A DNA stretch of 64,000 nucleotides from Desertivirga brevis (GTDB lineage: Bacteria > Bacteroidota > Bacteroidia > Sphingobacteriales > Sphingobacteriaceae): the NCBI RefSeq assembly GCF_017355835.1, contig NZ_JAFEWF010000012.1, positions 145,860-209,859 on the forward strand, written 5' to 3'. Below, piece by piece: positions 45,500 to 54,817 of this stretch. Every line of letters begins with the position of its first letter. Position 1 is the stretch's first letter. The notes beneath the pieces are model-generated. The model made no database searches, had not been told where the DNA came from, and saw nothing but the letters and a program-made list of their open reading frames with translations. The position numbers were made by a program, and so were the translations under genes.

Positions 45500-46264
45500 A
45501 TGAAACCATATTTAATATACAGTTTTATTGCCTTGGGATTTCTGGGGCTGGCATTTACATCCTCGCCCAGGAAAATGAGGGTCTTTTTGGTGGGCGATTC
45601 TACCATGTCTGAAAAGCAAATATCTGCTTACCCTGAAACTGGTTGGGGCATGGTGTTTTCAAAGTTTATAGACACATCAAACACCGTAATTTATAATGTA
45701 GCCCAGAATGGCCGCAGTACAAAGTCCTTCAAAGAAGAGGGCCGCTGGGCACCGGTAGTGGATAGTCTTCAGAAAGGCGATATCGTTTTAATTCAGTTCG
45801 GTCATAATGACGAGATCCGAACCAAGGTACAATCAACAACCGAAAAGGAGTTTCAAAATAACCTGGAGAAATACGTAGCCGATGTGAAAAGGAAGAAGGC
45901 GATTCCTGTTTTAATTACCCCGGCAGCAAGAAGGAGCTTCGGAGCGGATGGAAAACTGGAAGATACTCATAAAATCTATTCGGAGCTGGTACGTAAAGTG
46001 GCAAGGAAAAAGAAAGTGGCACTTGTAGAATTAGATCGGCAAAGTCAGGCCCTGTTGCAGAGCTGGGGACCTGAAAGATCGGTATGGTTATTTAATCATC
46101 TGAAACTGGGCCAGAATCCTAACTATCCTGAAGGGAAAGAAGACAATACTCATTTTAGCGAGTTAGGAGCAAGGAAAATGGCTGAGATTGTTTATGCCGA
46201 ATTGAAAGCTCTGAATCCGGGCGGAATAAATGAACACTTCTTTAAAGCAAAACCTAAAAATTAA
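45500..46264 (+). CDS. SGNH esterase, rhamnogalacturonan acetylesterase-like (CE12), copy 1
   Basis: A 254-residue protein. I take the ATG at 45500 over a TTG 9 bp upstream. The signal segment is at about 1-20. SGNH blocks are visible: FLVGDSTMS (nucleophile Ser), QNGRSTKSF (Gly block), IQFGHNDE (Asn block) and DNTHFSELGA (catalytic Asp-His). CE12 enzymes remove acetyl groups from rhamnogalacturonan I. The next gene is a paralogue starting 11 bp later, so the two are probably one operon. Confidence 0.9.
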   Translation: MKPYLIYSFIALGFLGLAFTSSPRKMRVFLVGDSTMSEKQISAYPETGWGMVFSKFIDTSNTVIYNVAQNGRSTKSFKEEGRWAPVVDSLQKGDIVLIQFGHNDEIRTKVQSTTEKEFQNNLEKYVADVKRKKAIPVLITPAARRSFGADGKLEDTHKIYSELVRKVARKKKVALVELDRQSQALLQSWGPERSVWLFNHLKLGQNPNYPEGKEDNTHFSELGARKMAEIVYAELKALNPGGINEHFFKAKPKN

Positions 46265-46274
46265 GGATAGAACT

Positions 46275-47042
46275 ATGCGCATCTTTAATAAACTTACAGC
46301 TATAGCCCTGGTATTAACGCTTTGTTCTTTTGTGTTAAGGGATCCGGATCGAATCACTGTTTATCTGGTTGGCGATTCTACTGTATGTACCCAGCCTGTT
46401 TCTCAGGCACCGGTAACCGGTTGGGGAACTCCCTTTGCGGTCTTTTTTGATAAAACAGTTAAGGTTGAAAACCATGCTAAGGGAGGTAGAAGTACAAGGA
46501 CGTTTATCGGTGAGAACCGGTGGCAGCCAGTCGCTGATGCATTAAAGGCGGGTGATTACGTATTCATGCAATTTGGCCACAACGATGAGGCTAAGGAACC
46601 GCAATATGCTGAACGTTATACTTCGCCTGAGGATTACCGTAAAAATCTAATTCGTTTTATAACAGAGACTCGCGCAAAAAGGGCATATCCTGTTCTTGTA
46701 ACTCCCGTTTCGAGGAGGAAATTCAGTCCGGAAGGCAAAGCTCTGGAAACGCATATCGAATACTCTAAGATCGTAGAAGAGATCGCTTCAGGGTACAAAG
46801 TTCCAATGGTAGACCTGGATAGAAGAAGCAGGGCTTTATATGAAAAATTTGGACCGGAGGGTTCTAAAACCTTATTTAATATTTCAGAGCCTGGAGTAAA
46901 TCCTCAATTTCCGGAGGGAGCTAAAGACAACACTCATTTTAGCGAATACGGAGCAAGGCTGCTTGCAGAATTAGTTCTCGATGAAATAAGGAAACTGAAC
47001 CTGGAATTAACCAGCAGGGTGGTAAAACCAAAAGCAAAATAG
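46275..47042 (+). CDS. SGNH esterase, rhamnogalacturonan acetylesterase-like (CE12), copy 2
   Basis: A 255-residue paralogue of the preceding protein. The ATG at 46275 is chosen because it begins a good signal peptide (MRIFNKLTAIALVLTLCSF); an upstream in-frame ATG at 46230 would overlap the previous gene. Blocks are VYLVGDSTVC, KGGRSTRTF, MQFGHNDE and DNTHFSEYGA. The pair are clearly related but well diverged, so they may prefer different acetyl positions (for example O-2 and O-3 of galacturonate). This is an inference. A terminator follows. Confidence 0.9.
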   Translation: MRIFNKLTAIALVLTLCSFVLRDPDRITVYLVGDSTVCTQPVSQAPVTGWGTPFAVFFDKTVKVENHAKGGRSTRTFIGENRWQPVADALKAGDYVFMQFGHNDEAKEPQYAERYTSPEDYRKNLIRFITETRAKRAYPVLVTPVSRRKFSPEGKALETHIEYSKIVEEIASGYKVPMVDLDRRSRALYEKFGPEGSKTLFNISEPGVNPQFPEGAKDNTHFSEYGARLLAELVLDEIRKLNLELTSRVVKPKAK

Positions 47043-47117
47043 GGAAGCGCTGTTATTATTATTCACCAGCCGTCATTACCGTTTCTCGATTTCCTGGTGG
47101 CCAATCCGGCGTAATTA

Positions 47118-47143
47118 GTACACCCTTTGGTGTGCTTTTTTTG
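47118..47143 (+). terminator. Rho-independent terminator of the esterase operon
   Basis: GTACACC pairs with GGTGTGC (one G-T pair) around a 4-nt loop, followed by TTTTTTT. Confidence 0.8.
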
Positions 47144-47241
47144 ATATTAAATCTGTGATATTTAGTATTTTAATTCGTAATCCAGATCATTTTATTCCAT
47201 TGTTAAAGGTCCCATATTTGTAGTAGTTAAAAGGAACGGCA

Positions 47242-47301
47242 ATGGAAATTTTAAAAAGAATTTTTAGCACTCTAACTAACTTTTTGGAAAGTTTGGATTA
47301 A
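47242..47301 (+). CDS. Candidate 19-residue leader peptide or microprotein
   Basis: ATG-to-TAA frame MEILKRIFSTLTNFLESLD, an amphipathic helix-like peptide, with AAGGA 9 bp before the ATG. It sits between two terminators (47118-47143 and 47362-47400) in a 621-bp gap before the fourth SusC. A -7-like CATATTTG lies about 30 bp upstream. It may be a tiny stand-alone gene or a chance frame. Confidence 0.3.
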   Translation: MEILKRIFSTLTNFLESLD

Positions 47302-47361
47302 GAGAAGAAAACTGTTAAAATCAGTTTTGATAAAGTAATTCTCCTCTCAGGCAGGATTTAG

Positions 47362-47400
47362 AAAAAAAGGGCGAACCGTGAGGTATATTGCCCTTTTTTT
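47362..47400. terminator. Terminator with perfect 11-bp stem
   Basis: AAAAAAAGGGC and GCCCTTTTTTT pair around a 17-nt loop. The A and T runs make it work in either direction. It ends the putative short unit containing the 19-residue frame. Confidence 0.75.
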
Positions 47401-47615
47401 GTGAAAATCAATTCGTTTATTTAAGGCCACTAAGAACCTTCCAATTACTTTCATCCTCCGTTTTTGAGCATCTGCTCATGAAGGTTTTATTTTGGTTGAT
47501 CTTTCGCAAACCACATCACTTTAGCATTTCATATACGAATATCCTTTTCATTTCAATATTAAATTTTAAACGGGACTTCCTGCTAAGTTTAATGTAAAGT
47601 CGAAAGTTCTTTAAC

Positions 47616-47644
47616 TTGAGCTTTAAATACCGGGAATAGCTTTG
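47616..47644 (+). promoter_or_regulatory. Promoter of the fourth SusC/SusD operon
   Basis: TTG at 47616-47618 and TAGCTTTG at 47637-47644 (18-bp spacer) match the Bacteroidota consensus. The ATG lies 20 bp after the box. Confidence 0.6.
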
Positions 47645-47663
47645 CGACCAAATCGAGAAGCTA

Positions 47664-50600
47664 ATGAAACTCAAAAGTTCTACTATTATTTTTTTTATTT
47701 CAGCTCTTTTGCTGCTCTTCCATGCGGGGGTGTATGCACAAACACGAACAGTTAGCGGTACTGTCAGCGACAATAAGAACGAATCGTTGCCAGGAGTAGG
47801 TGTAGTATTAAAAGGTACTAAAACTAGCGCAACTACAGATGCTAATGGAAAGTATGTAATAAACAATGTTCCTGAAAATGGTATTCTGGTTTTTACATTT
47901 ATAGGGTTTGGTACGAGGGAAGTTCCGGTTGCGGAGAAGTCTGTAATTAATGTGAAGCTTGAATCTGATACGAAAGCACTGACTGAAGTAGTGGTGGTAG
48001 GTTATGGAGTGCAGAAAAAAGCCAACCTGACTGGAGCTGTTGAGTACATCTCAGGCGAGGTATTACAGAACCGCCCTGTTCCTAATCTTACGCAGGCCAT
48101 CCAAGGGGCAATTCCTAACCTTAATATTAGGATGATGGATGGAAAGCCAACTCAGGCTCCCAATTTTAACGTGCGTGGAGTTACCTCTATTGGACAGGGT
48201 GGAAATGCGCTGGTTCTTATTGATGGGTTTGAAGGCGATCCAAGTTTGCTTAATCCAAATGATGTTGAGTCTATTTCTGTGCTGAAGGATGCGGCATCCT
48301 CCGCCATTTACGGTGCGAGGGGTGCTTTTGGTGTGGTTCTTATTACCACTAAAAAGCCTCAGAAAGGACGAACCACAGCATCTTTCTCATCGAATTATGC
48401 ATTCAAGCAACCATTGCAGGTCCCAGATTTTGTCACCGACGGATATACCTGGTCTAAAATGTTTGCAGAGGCCTTTGTAAATGGAGACGGGGCTTTCCCT
48501 CAAAATGCAAATAAAACCCAAAAGTTCTCACAAGCGTATCTGGATGAGTTTAAAAGAAGAGTAGAGTCTGGGCAGCCCTATAATGAAGTTGAAGTAAACC
48601 CTACAACAGGTGAATACACCTATTATGGAAGCACCGACTGGTACGGGCACTTATACAAGAAAAACACTGGTGCTATAGAAAACAACGTGTCTGTTAGCGG
48701 AAGCGCAGAGAAGGCTTCTTTTCTGGTTTCTGGCAGGTTTTTGAATCAGGACGGTCTTTTTAGATACAATACAGATGATTATAGTATGCAGAATATCAGG
48801 GCAAGAGGCACTGTGGATTTATTCAGGTGGTTAACAGTAGAAAACAATGCTGATTATTCTGTGATGAAGTATCATAACCCGATCAACGTGGGAGAGGGCG
48901 GAGGAATCTGGAGAAACATTGCAGATGAAGGACATCCAACAGTTCCTATGTTTAATCCTGATGGATCTCTTTCGTTTACGGCGGCGTATACGGTCGGCGA
49001 TTTCTATTATGGAAAGAACGGCATTGATACTACAAGAAAAGTGTTCAGGAACATCACCGGTCTTAGGGCAAAGTTCTTTGATAATAAATTCAGGGTAAAC
49101 GCCGACTTTACCTTCAGGAATACTGATGGAGGAGTAAATCGTAGAAGGGTTCAGGTGCCTTACAGTACAGGTGCAGGACAGCTTGCCTATGTGGGTACTA
49201 CAACCAATGATCTTCTCTTTTCTAGTAGAGAGACCAGGTATTTAGCTACCAACATTTACGGAGAGTTTGAAAATACGTTCAGGGACAGGCATTACCTTAA
49301 ATTTATGGCCGGGTACAACTACGAACAGTCTACCTTAAATGCTCTTCTTACACAGCGAAACGGAATTATTTTCGATGATGCCTTCGATTTGAACCTGGCG
49401 TTAGGGCAGGCTATAACTACCGGGGGTGGTTATGAGAAATGGGCAATACTTGGCGGTTTCAGTCGCTTGAATTATTCCTTTGCCGACCGGTATTTGTTAG
49501 AGGTTAACGCTCGCTATGACGGCTCGTCTAAGTTTCCGCAAGATCAACGCTTTGGCTTCTTCCCTTCCGTATCCGCTGGATGGAGAATTAATCGTGAGCC
49601 ATTCTGGAAGATTTCTCCCAAATTTGTCTCTGATCTGAAACTTCGCGCTTCTTACGGATCCTTGGGCAATGGTAATATTGATTCCTATGCCTATCAGGAG
49701 CTTTTTAGAATTGTACAGTCCCCGATAATCCTTAATGGTACAAAACCTCAAACTACTAGCCAGCCCGCAGTTTTGCCTCAAGGTATAACCTGGGAAACTT
49801 CAACTACCACTAATATTGGTTTAGACCTTGGCATGTTATCTAACCGCTTATCTTTCTCGGGAGATGCCTATATCCGAAATACTACCGACATGTTTACGGT
49901 AGGCTTAACACGGCCGGCTACTTTTGGCAATACGGTTCCTAAAGGCAATTTTGCCGATCTTCGTACCAGAGGATGGGAGCTGTCGTTGAGCTGGAGAGAC
50001 AAGATAGGAGGGAAATCCAAGCCCTTCAACTATAATGTCCGTTTGATGCTTTCGGACAATAAATCGAAGATCACACGGTATAACAATGAGAATAAGCTTT
50101 TGAGCGACTATTATGAGGGACAGACTTTGGGAGAGATCTGGGGTTATGAAACCGAAGGCTTTTTCATAGATCAGGCTGATATTGATGCCCACGCTAAACA
50201 AAGTCCTCAGATGCGAGCGTCGCCTACAAATATTTGGTATCCTGGAGATATAAAACTTCGTGACCTGAACAATGATGGTTTTATTAATGTAGGAACTAAC
50301 AGTGTGAACAATCCCGGCGATAGACGGATCATCGGCAACTCGGCTCCGAGATATCAGTATGGAATAAATCTTGGAGCAGACTGGAGCAACTTCTCTTTCT
50401 CTGCATTTTTCCAGGGAGTGGGTAAACAGCAATGGTACCCAAGTACTGAGACTGAGATGTTCTGGGGCCAGTATAACCGTCCTTATAACAACATCCCCAC
50501 ATTTCATCTTGGCAATATGTGGACGCCAGAAAATACAAATGCCTATTTCCCTAGAACCATGTCGCGTGCCGCTTCAAACAACACGAGCAGAGAGTTAGGG

Positions 50601-50894
50601 GTGGCACAAACGCGCTACCTGCAAAATGTAGCTTACCTGCGTATGAAAAATATCCAGATTGGATATCAACTTCCACAAAGGCTGATATCCAGGATCGGAG
50701 CGCGTACAGCCAGGCTTTATCTATCGGGTGAAAATTTATTTACGTACTCTCCGCTGTACAAGATCATGAAGACCATCGACGTTGAGAACGCTGTTCCTGC
50801 TGATCAGGTGCTAAACCCTAATAGTACAAATGGTGATGGTTATAATTATCCGATGATGAAGAGCTTTTCAGCTGGAATAAACTTTGGCTTTTAA
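47664..50894 (+). CDS. SusC/RagA TonB-dependent transporter without STN domain
   Basis: A 1076-residue outer-membrane transporter with signal peptide (1-25, VYAQ), carboxypeptidase-like domain (about 28-105), plug beginning VVVVGYGVQKKANLTGAV and a barrel ending SAGINFGF. Unlike the other three SusC proteins here it has no STN domain, and no sigma/FecR pair is adjacent, so it must be controlled another way. Its position behind the pectinesterase and two acetylesterases suggests transport of homogalacturonan or rhamnogalacturonan oligosaccharides. Confidence 0.95.
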   Translation: MKLKSSTIIFFISALLLLFHAGVYAQTRTVSGTVSDNKNESLPGVGVVLKGTKTSATTDANGKYVINNVPENGILVFTFIGFGTREVPVAEKSVINVKLESDTKALTEVVVVGYGVQKKANLTGAVEYISGEVLQNRPVPNLTQAIQGAIPNLNIRMMDGKPTQAPNFNVRGVTSIGQGGNALVLIDGFEGDPSLLNPNDVESISVLKDAASSAIYGARGAFGVVLITTKKPQKGRTTASFSSNYAFKQPLQVPDFVTDGYTWSKMFAEAFVNGDGAFPQNANKTQKFSQAYLDEFKRRVESGQPYNEVEVNPTTGEYTYYGSTDWYGHLYKKNTGAIENNVSVSGSAEKASFLVSGRFLNQDGLFRYNTDDYSMQNIRARGTVDLFRWLTVENNADYSVMKYHNPINVGEGGGIWRNIADEGHPTVPMFNPDGSLSFTAAYTVGDFYYGKNGIDTTRKVFRNITGLRAKFFDNKFRVNADFTFRNTDGGVNRRRVQVPYSTGAGQLAYVGTTTNDLLFSSRETRYLATNIYGEFENTFRDRHYLKFMAGYNYEQSTLNALLTQRNGIIFDDAFDLNLALGQAITTGGGYEKWAILGGFSRLNYSFADRYLLEVNARYDGSSKFPQDQRFGFFPSVSAGWRINREPFWKISPKFVSDLKLRASYGSLGNGNIDSYAYQELFRIVQSPIILNGTKPQTTSQPAVLPQGITWETSTTTNIGLDLGMLSNRLSFSGDAYIRNTTDMFTVGLTRPATFGNTVPKGNFADLRTRGWELSLSWRDKIGGKSKPFNYNVRLMLSDNKSKITRYNNENKLLSDYYEGQTLGEIWGYETEGFFIDQADIDAHAKQSPQMRASPTNIWYPGDIKLRDLNNDGFINVGTNSVNNPGDRRIIGNSAPRYQYGINLGADWSNFSFSAFFQGVGKQQWYPSTETEMFWGQYNRPYNNIPTFHLGNMWTPENTNAYFPRTMSRAASNNTSRELGVAQTRYLQNVAYLRMKNIQIGYQLPQRLISRIGARTARLYLSGENLFTYSPLYKIMKTIDVENAVPADQVLNPNSTNGDGYNYPMMKSFSAGINFGF

Positions 50895-50916
50895 TAAAAT
50901 TTTAAATCTCATTCAA

Positions 50917-52695
50917 ATGAAAATACAATATCTATGGTTAATGCTGTTTAGCCTGCTAATCACTGCTTGCGAAACGCTCGACCAGGAACCGGAATCTACA
51001 GCAACAAAAAGTGCTGTGTTTGGTACTGAAAATGGATTGAAGTTATATACCAATTCTTTTTACAACATGTCATTCTTGCCACGAAATGCAATCGGTTTGG
51101 ATGCAATGTCTGATTATCTTGCCGTTAAATCTGTTGAGAGCTTTATTCAACCTGGTGTCTTTTCTTCTGCCCTTAGTACAGGCTGGACATGGACCGACCT
51201 GAGGAACATTAATTATTTTATTGCGAACTGTAATAATCCGGCCGTACCTGCTGATATACGAAACAACTATTTGGGAATAGCAAGGTATTTCAGAGCATAC
51301 TTTTATATGGAGAAGGTGAAACGATTTGGTAATGTGCCATGGATTGGTAAACCACTTGAGGTAGATGATCCCGCACTATATGCTGGACGGGATACACGAG
51401 AGCTGGTGATGGACTCGGTCCTTGCCGATATCAATTTCGCTTGTGCCAATATAAAAGCAACGAACGATCCTTCTCGTACAACAGTTACCAAGTATGTGGC
51501 CTATGCGTATAAGTCCCGTCTTTGCCTTTTCGAAGGAACCTTCAGAAAGTACCATACTGAACTTAACCTTCAATCTACTGCAGATGTATGGCTTAACAAT
51601 GCAGCAGCTGCAGCAAAGGAGGTTATGGATAAGGGAGGATATTCGATAAATACAGCCGGAGGTGCAGGAGTATCTTACCGTCAGGTTTTTACTAGTAACG
51701 CACCTGTCGCCAATGAAGTTTTGCAGGCTTCGGTAAGTGATCTGAACCAGGGCGTGCTTAACGACGCCAACTGGTGGTGGACCAGCGGAACGTATGGGGC
51801 AAAAGCAAGTTTTATCCGCACCTTTATTAATACTTATTTGAAGCTTGATGGTACTCCTTTCACCAGCGACCCATCCTATAAAACAATGTTGTTCAAAGAT
51901 GAGGTGAAGAACAGAGACCTGCGACTGAAGCAAACTATCAGGTCTGGAGATTACAAACGGATTAACGGTGGTGTACAAGTACCAGCGCCTCCTGTTTTTT
52001 CGTACACGTTTACCGGGTACCAACCTATCAAGTATACTCTCGACGATATGTATTATGACGCAGGGGCGTTGAACACAAATGCTATACCTCTTTTCCGCTA
52101 CGCAGAAGTGCTGCTAAACTATGCAGAGGCAAAAGCTGAACTTGGTACTCTTACTGATGCAGAATGGGCAGCGACAATAGGAGTCCTTCGCGCCAGAGCA
52201 GGTATAAGCGGCGGACTAAGCACGAAACCTACAGTAGCAGATCCTTATTTAGTAACAAATTATTTTCCTGGAATAAGCGATCCGGTTATACTTGAGGTCA
52301 GACGTGAAAGAGGGATAGAACTGAGCCTGGAAGGCTTCCGTTTTAGTGATATCCTGAGATGGAAGAGGGGCGCATTAATGGAGCAGGAGTGGAACGGATT
52401 TTACGTACCATCGCTTGGTACTCCTATGGATCTTAATGAAGATGGAATTCAGGATGTAGCCTTTTATCAGGGCACCAAACCTTCACCGGCTATAGCAGGA
52501 GTTACTTATGTTGATGTTTCTCCAGCAATAGGCGGTAAAACAAATTCCCAATTGTTGAAAAATGGAAATAGCGGAGAGCTTATCTGGATGAATGAAATTC
52601 CAAGAAAATGGGAGGATAAGATGTATTATTACCCTATTCCTCAAAACGACTACCAGAGGAATCCGCAGTTAGGGCAAAATACCGGCTGGAAGTAA
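50917..52695 (+). CDS. SusD/RagB surface glycan-binding lipoprotein (pectin module)
   Basis: A 592-residue lipoprotein. The ATG at 50917 gives a clean lipobox with Cys18 (LLITAC); an upstream frame start overlaps the SusC end and is unlikely. SusD features include IARYFRAYFYMEKVKRFGNV, FRYAEVLLNYAEAKAELG and LEVRRERGIELSLEGFRFSDILRW. At 592 residues it is longer than the other SusD proteins here. It pairs with the SusC encoded 22 bp upstream, and a long terminator hairpin follows. Confidence 0.94.
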   Translation: MKIQYLWLMLFSLLITACETLDQEPESTATKSAVFGTENGLKLYTNSFYNMSFLPRNAIGLDAMSDYLAVKSVESFIQPGVFSSALSTGWTWTDLRNINYFIANCNNPAVPADIRNNYLGIARYFRAYFYMEKVKRFGNVPWIGKPLEVDDPALYAGRDTRELVMDSVLADINFACANIKATNDPSRTTVTKYVAYAYKSRLCLFEGTFRKYHTELNLQSTADVWLNNAAAAAKEVMDKGGYSINTAGGAGVSYRQVFTSNAPVANEVLQASVSDLNQGVLNDANWWWTSGTYGAKASFIRTFINTYLKLDGTPFTSDPSYKTMLFKDEVKNRDLRLKQTIRSGDYKRINGGVQVPAPPVFSYTFTGYQPIKYTLDDMYYDAGALNTNAIPLFRYAEVLLNYAEAKAELGTLTDAEWAATIGVLRARAGISGGLSTKPTVADPYLVTNYFPGISDPVILEVRRERGIELSLEGFRFSDILRWKRGALMEQEWNGFYVPSLGTPMDLNEDGIQDVAFYQGTKPSPAIAGVTYVDVSPAIGGKTNSQLLKNGNSGELIWMNEIPRKWEDKMYYYPIPQNDYQRNPQLGQNTGWK

Positions 52696-52710
52696 TAGAA
52701 TATTGCTATA

Positions 52711-52750
52711 ACAAGATGCCGGCTTCAAAGCCGGCATCTTGTTATCTTTT
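52711..52750 (+). terminator. Long terminator hairpin after the pectin SusD
   Basis: A 14-bp perfect stem (ACAAGATGCCGGCT with AGCCGGCATCTTGT), extendable by about three pairs, with a TCAA loop and a T-rich tail. Confidence 0.85.
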
Positions 52751-52804
52751 CCCCACTCTTGTTTCAAGCAAGGCATTTCTGTTTCTTTTATACCCAAAAT
52801 CCAT

Positions 52805-53929
52805 TTATCCTTTGCTACCTCTTATAAACTCATTTACAGTCTGATTTAGTTCTTCATGACGTTCCATTAGTCCCATATGTCCCGCTGGTGTTAGGGTTAT
52901 TACCCTGGATCCAGGTATACGTTGATTCATTTCATAACTAGCTTCTGGCTTCGTTAGTTTATCTGAGTCTGCAGCCACAATCAGGACAGGGATTGAGATG
53001 CTGGTAAGTACTGAAGTGGCGTCATAATTAAACATTCCCAGAACTCCGCGCGCGGTGACAGCAGGAGGAGCCATTGCTGATAAAAGACTTGCGAAGTCTA
53101 GTTGTGCTGGTGTTTGCGTTCCTGCAAAGGTGAGGAAGCGTGTCATCATCAGCATGTTGCCGTTCGAATAGCTCATCCATCTGCTCAGCCAAACAAGAGG
53201 AGAGAACAGGATCATTAACCAGCATATAGGTTTAAGTACAGGATTCTGTAATGCAATTAAAAGTTTATTTAGGATAGCCGTTTTTGTTGGATTAGTATAG
53301 GTAGTATGTTCCAGCACCAGTCCCATAATACCGGTAAGCTTTTGTTTAAACATTTTGCAAAAGGTAAGTATTGTCATGCCACCAATACTGTGTCCCCATA
53401 AAATAGGATTAACGGGTTGTGTTTTTTCCAGAACGTCGTTTAGAACTGAGGCTAAGTTCTCTAAGGAAAAGTCTTTATTATCCGGACGACGGGATTTTCC
53501 CAGGCCTGGTAGATCAATAAGGATTAAGTGGTAATCTTTACCAAAATACTTCTTCTGATAATACCATTGCATACTGTTCGAATTCCACCCATGCACAAAT
53601 ACGATACTTTGACGTCCTTTAATTCCATAATGCTCAATGTTGATTAATGAACCATCTGATCTTCTAAGTTCTTCTTGGTCCTGACTTCTTTCAGGTTTGG
53701 GCTCGTCTTCACCTCTTCTTTTTCGGCTCAGTAATAGCTTGATTATGCTCCTCCCTCCTGAAAGAATATAAAGAAGCAAAACTATAGCTCCTATGAGACA
53801 AGCGCGGGCATACTCGTCATCCAGTGTGTCCCGGTATACGTACCACTCCCGCCATAAATAAATGTCAGCTCCTAGAAAAAGTAGGGATAGCAAATCTGCA
53901 AGTAATAATCCTAATAGCAGTAGGGGCAT
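52805..53929 (-). CDS. Membrane-anchored alpha/beta hydrolase
   Basis: A 374-residue protein with two N-terminal hydrophobic helices (about 2-24 and 42-66), then a charged linker and an alpha/beta-hydrolase domain from about 95. The oxyanion segment is FVHGWNSNSM, the nucleophile Ser181 is in GHSIGGM, the acid is in VAADSDKLT, and the catalytic His is in GHMGLM. The family includes lipases, esterases and epoxide hydrolases; substrate unknown. It stands alone with a terminator on either side and has no link to the pectin genes. Confidence 0.85.
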   Translation of the reverse strand: MPLLLLGLLLADLLSLLFLGADIYLWREWYVYRDTLDDEYARACLIGAIVLLLYILSGGRSIIKLLLSRKRRGEDEPKPERSQDQEELRRSDGSLINIEHYGIKGRQSIVFVHGWNSNSMQWYYQKKYFGKDYHLILIDLPGLGKSRRPDNKDFSLENLASVLNDVLEKTQPVNPILWGHSIGGMTILTFCKMFKQKLTGIMGLVLEHTTYTNPTKTAILNKLLIALQNPVLKPICWLMILFSPLVWLSRWMSYSNGNMLMMTRFLTFAGTQTPAQLDFASLLSAMAPPAVTARGVLGMFNYDATSVLTSISIPVLIVAADSDKLTKPEASYEMNQRIPGSRVITLTPAGHMGLMERHEELNQTVNEFIRGSKG

Positions 53930-53980
53930 AATTCTTATGTTTTAAAAGTTCTTGATTATTCGATAGACAGGTTTTTAATA

Positions 53981-54013
53981 AAAAAAAGCCTCTCATCCGA
54001 GAAGCTTTTTATT
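53981..54013. terminator. Terminator between SPW-protein and hydrolase genes
   Basis: AAAAAGCCTCTC and GAGAAGCTTTTT pair with one mismatch around ATCC. Both sides have A/T runs. It lies just after the minus-strand SPW gene stop. Confidence 0.7.
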
Positions 54014-54024
54014 TTAAAATGTTT

Positions 54025-54417
54025 TTAGTGAGAGGGACTGATACCTCTGTCCAGATGATGATGATGAGAATGTTGTGACTCTCTTTCTGTGAACAGACCA
54101 GCGCCAATTTCAAGAATACCCATAATTAAATGCGGCATGTATACCTGCTCGTCAAAATTTAACAACCATGGAGATGCTGCCAGGAAGATACCTGCTAATA
54201 CATCCATTGTTAAGTGGGTCGACATAGAAAGAACCTTTTTGCCTCCACCTTCATAATCCGTTAGGAAAGACATCAAAAGGATCACGGCACCAACAATAAC
54301 TGCCGACCATTTAGCCCCCTCTACATCAGCGAACCCTAAAATCCAGGGAGCTGCAATCAATATTACACCCGACATGTAATCTAACACGGCGTGGAATTTT
54401 CTGCTTATGAATCTCAT
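54025..54417 (-). CDS. SPW-repeat membrane protein
   Basis: A 130-residue integral membrane protein with four predicted helices in two repeats. Each repeat has the SPW-type motif: AAPWILGF (about 22-29) and AASPWLLNF (about 81-89). It ends in a His-rich soluble tail (SQHSHHHHLDR) that could bind metal. SPW proteins are common in soil Bacteroidota, often without known function. It has its own terminator. Confidence 0.85.
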   Translation of the reverse strand: MRFISRKFHAVLDYMSGVILIAAPWILGFADVEGAKWSAVIVGAVILLMSFLTDYEGGGKKVLSMSTHLTMDVLAGIFLAASPWLLNFDEQVYMPHLIMGILEIGAGLFTERESQHSHHHHLDRGISPSH

Positions 54418-54817
54418 AGATAGTTTTTTTGTTTCAGATCACTAAAGTCCAATAGACGTGCCAAAAGAATTTGAAGCAGAGTCTAATTGGGAAAACAGGT
54501 AGTTTCCGGGGTGGTCCTTTTTTAGGGTGTTTTAATCCTCAGCTTTTTCGGGATTGCTTTAGCTTTCCGTTATCCTATTCTTAATCCCAACTTTTGTATG
54601 TGTGCGAGATTCCTCTTACATCCCTCACCGATAAGTCCACCTTTTTTAGATTTACTGTGGACCCAACAGGGAAAGAAGGGGACAAAAGTGGGAGTACATA
54701 TAAAGTGTGGGAATAAGTAGGACGAAGTCAGATTAAAAGAAAATTGTGATGTGAAACATTTTTTCCTTTGACGGTATCTTTTATCTTGCTTTGTCAGTCA
54801 CTTAAACTTTAGAACTC
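54418..54817. other. 400-bp spacer between divergent genes
   Basis: It must carry promoters for the SPW gene and the 313-residue protein gene. A TTTG and a TTGCTTTG (one mismatch from TAnnTTTG) lie about 30-55 bp before the ATG at 54818. I see no gene, repeat or RNA structure. Confidence 0.5.

Noticed and set aside
49905..50507. 200-codon minus-strand frame opposite the fourth SusC gene
   Set aside because: Shadow of the transporter gene, with no family signal.
51376..52023. 215-codon minus-strand frame opposite the pectin SusD gene
   Set aside because: It mirrors the codon pattern of the real gene and has a Cys- and Ser-rich, low-quality composition.
54481..54560. TTAGG/TTAAT pair in the spacer before the 313-residue gene as a fifth regulon promoter
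   Set aside because: The step is 10 bp rather than 11, and no -7 box lies 15 bp downstream.
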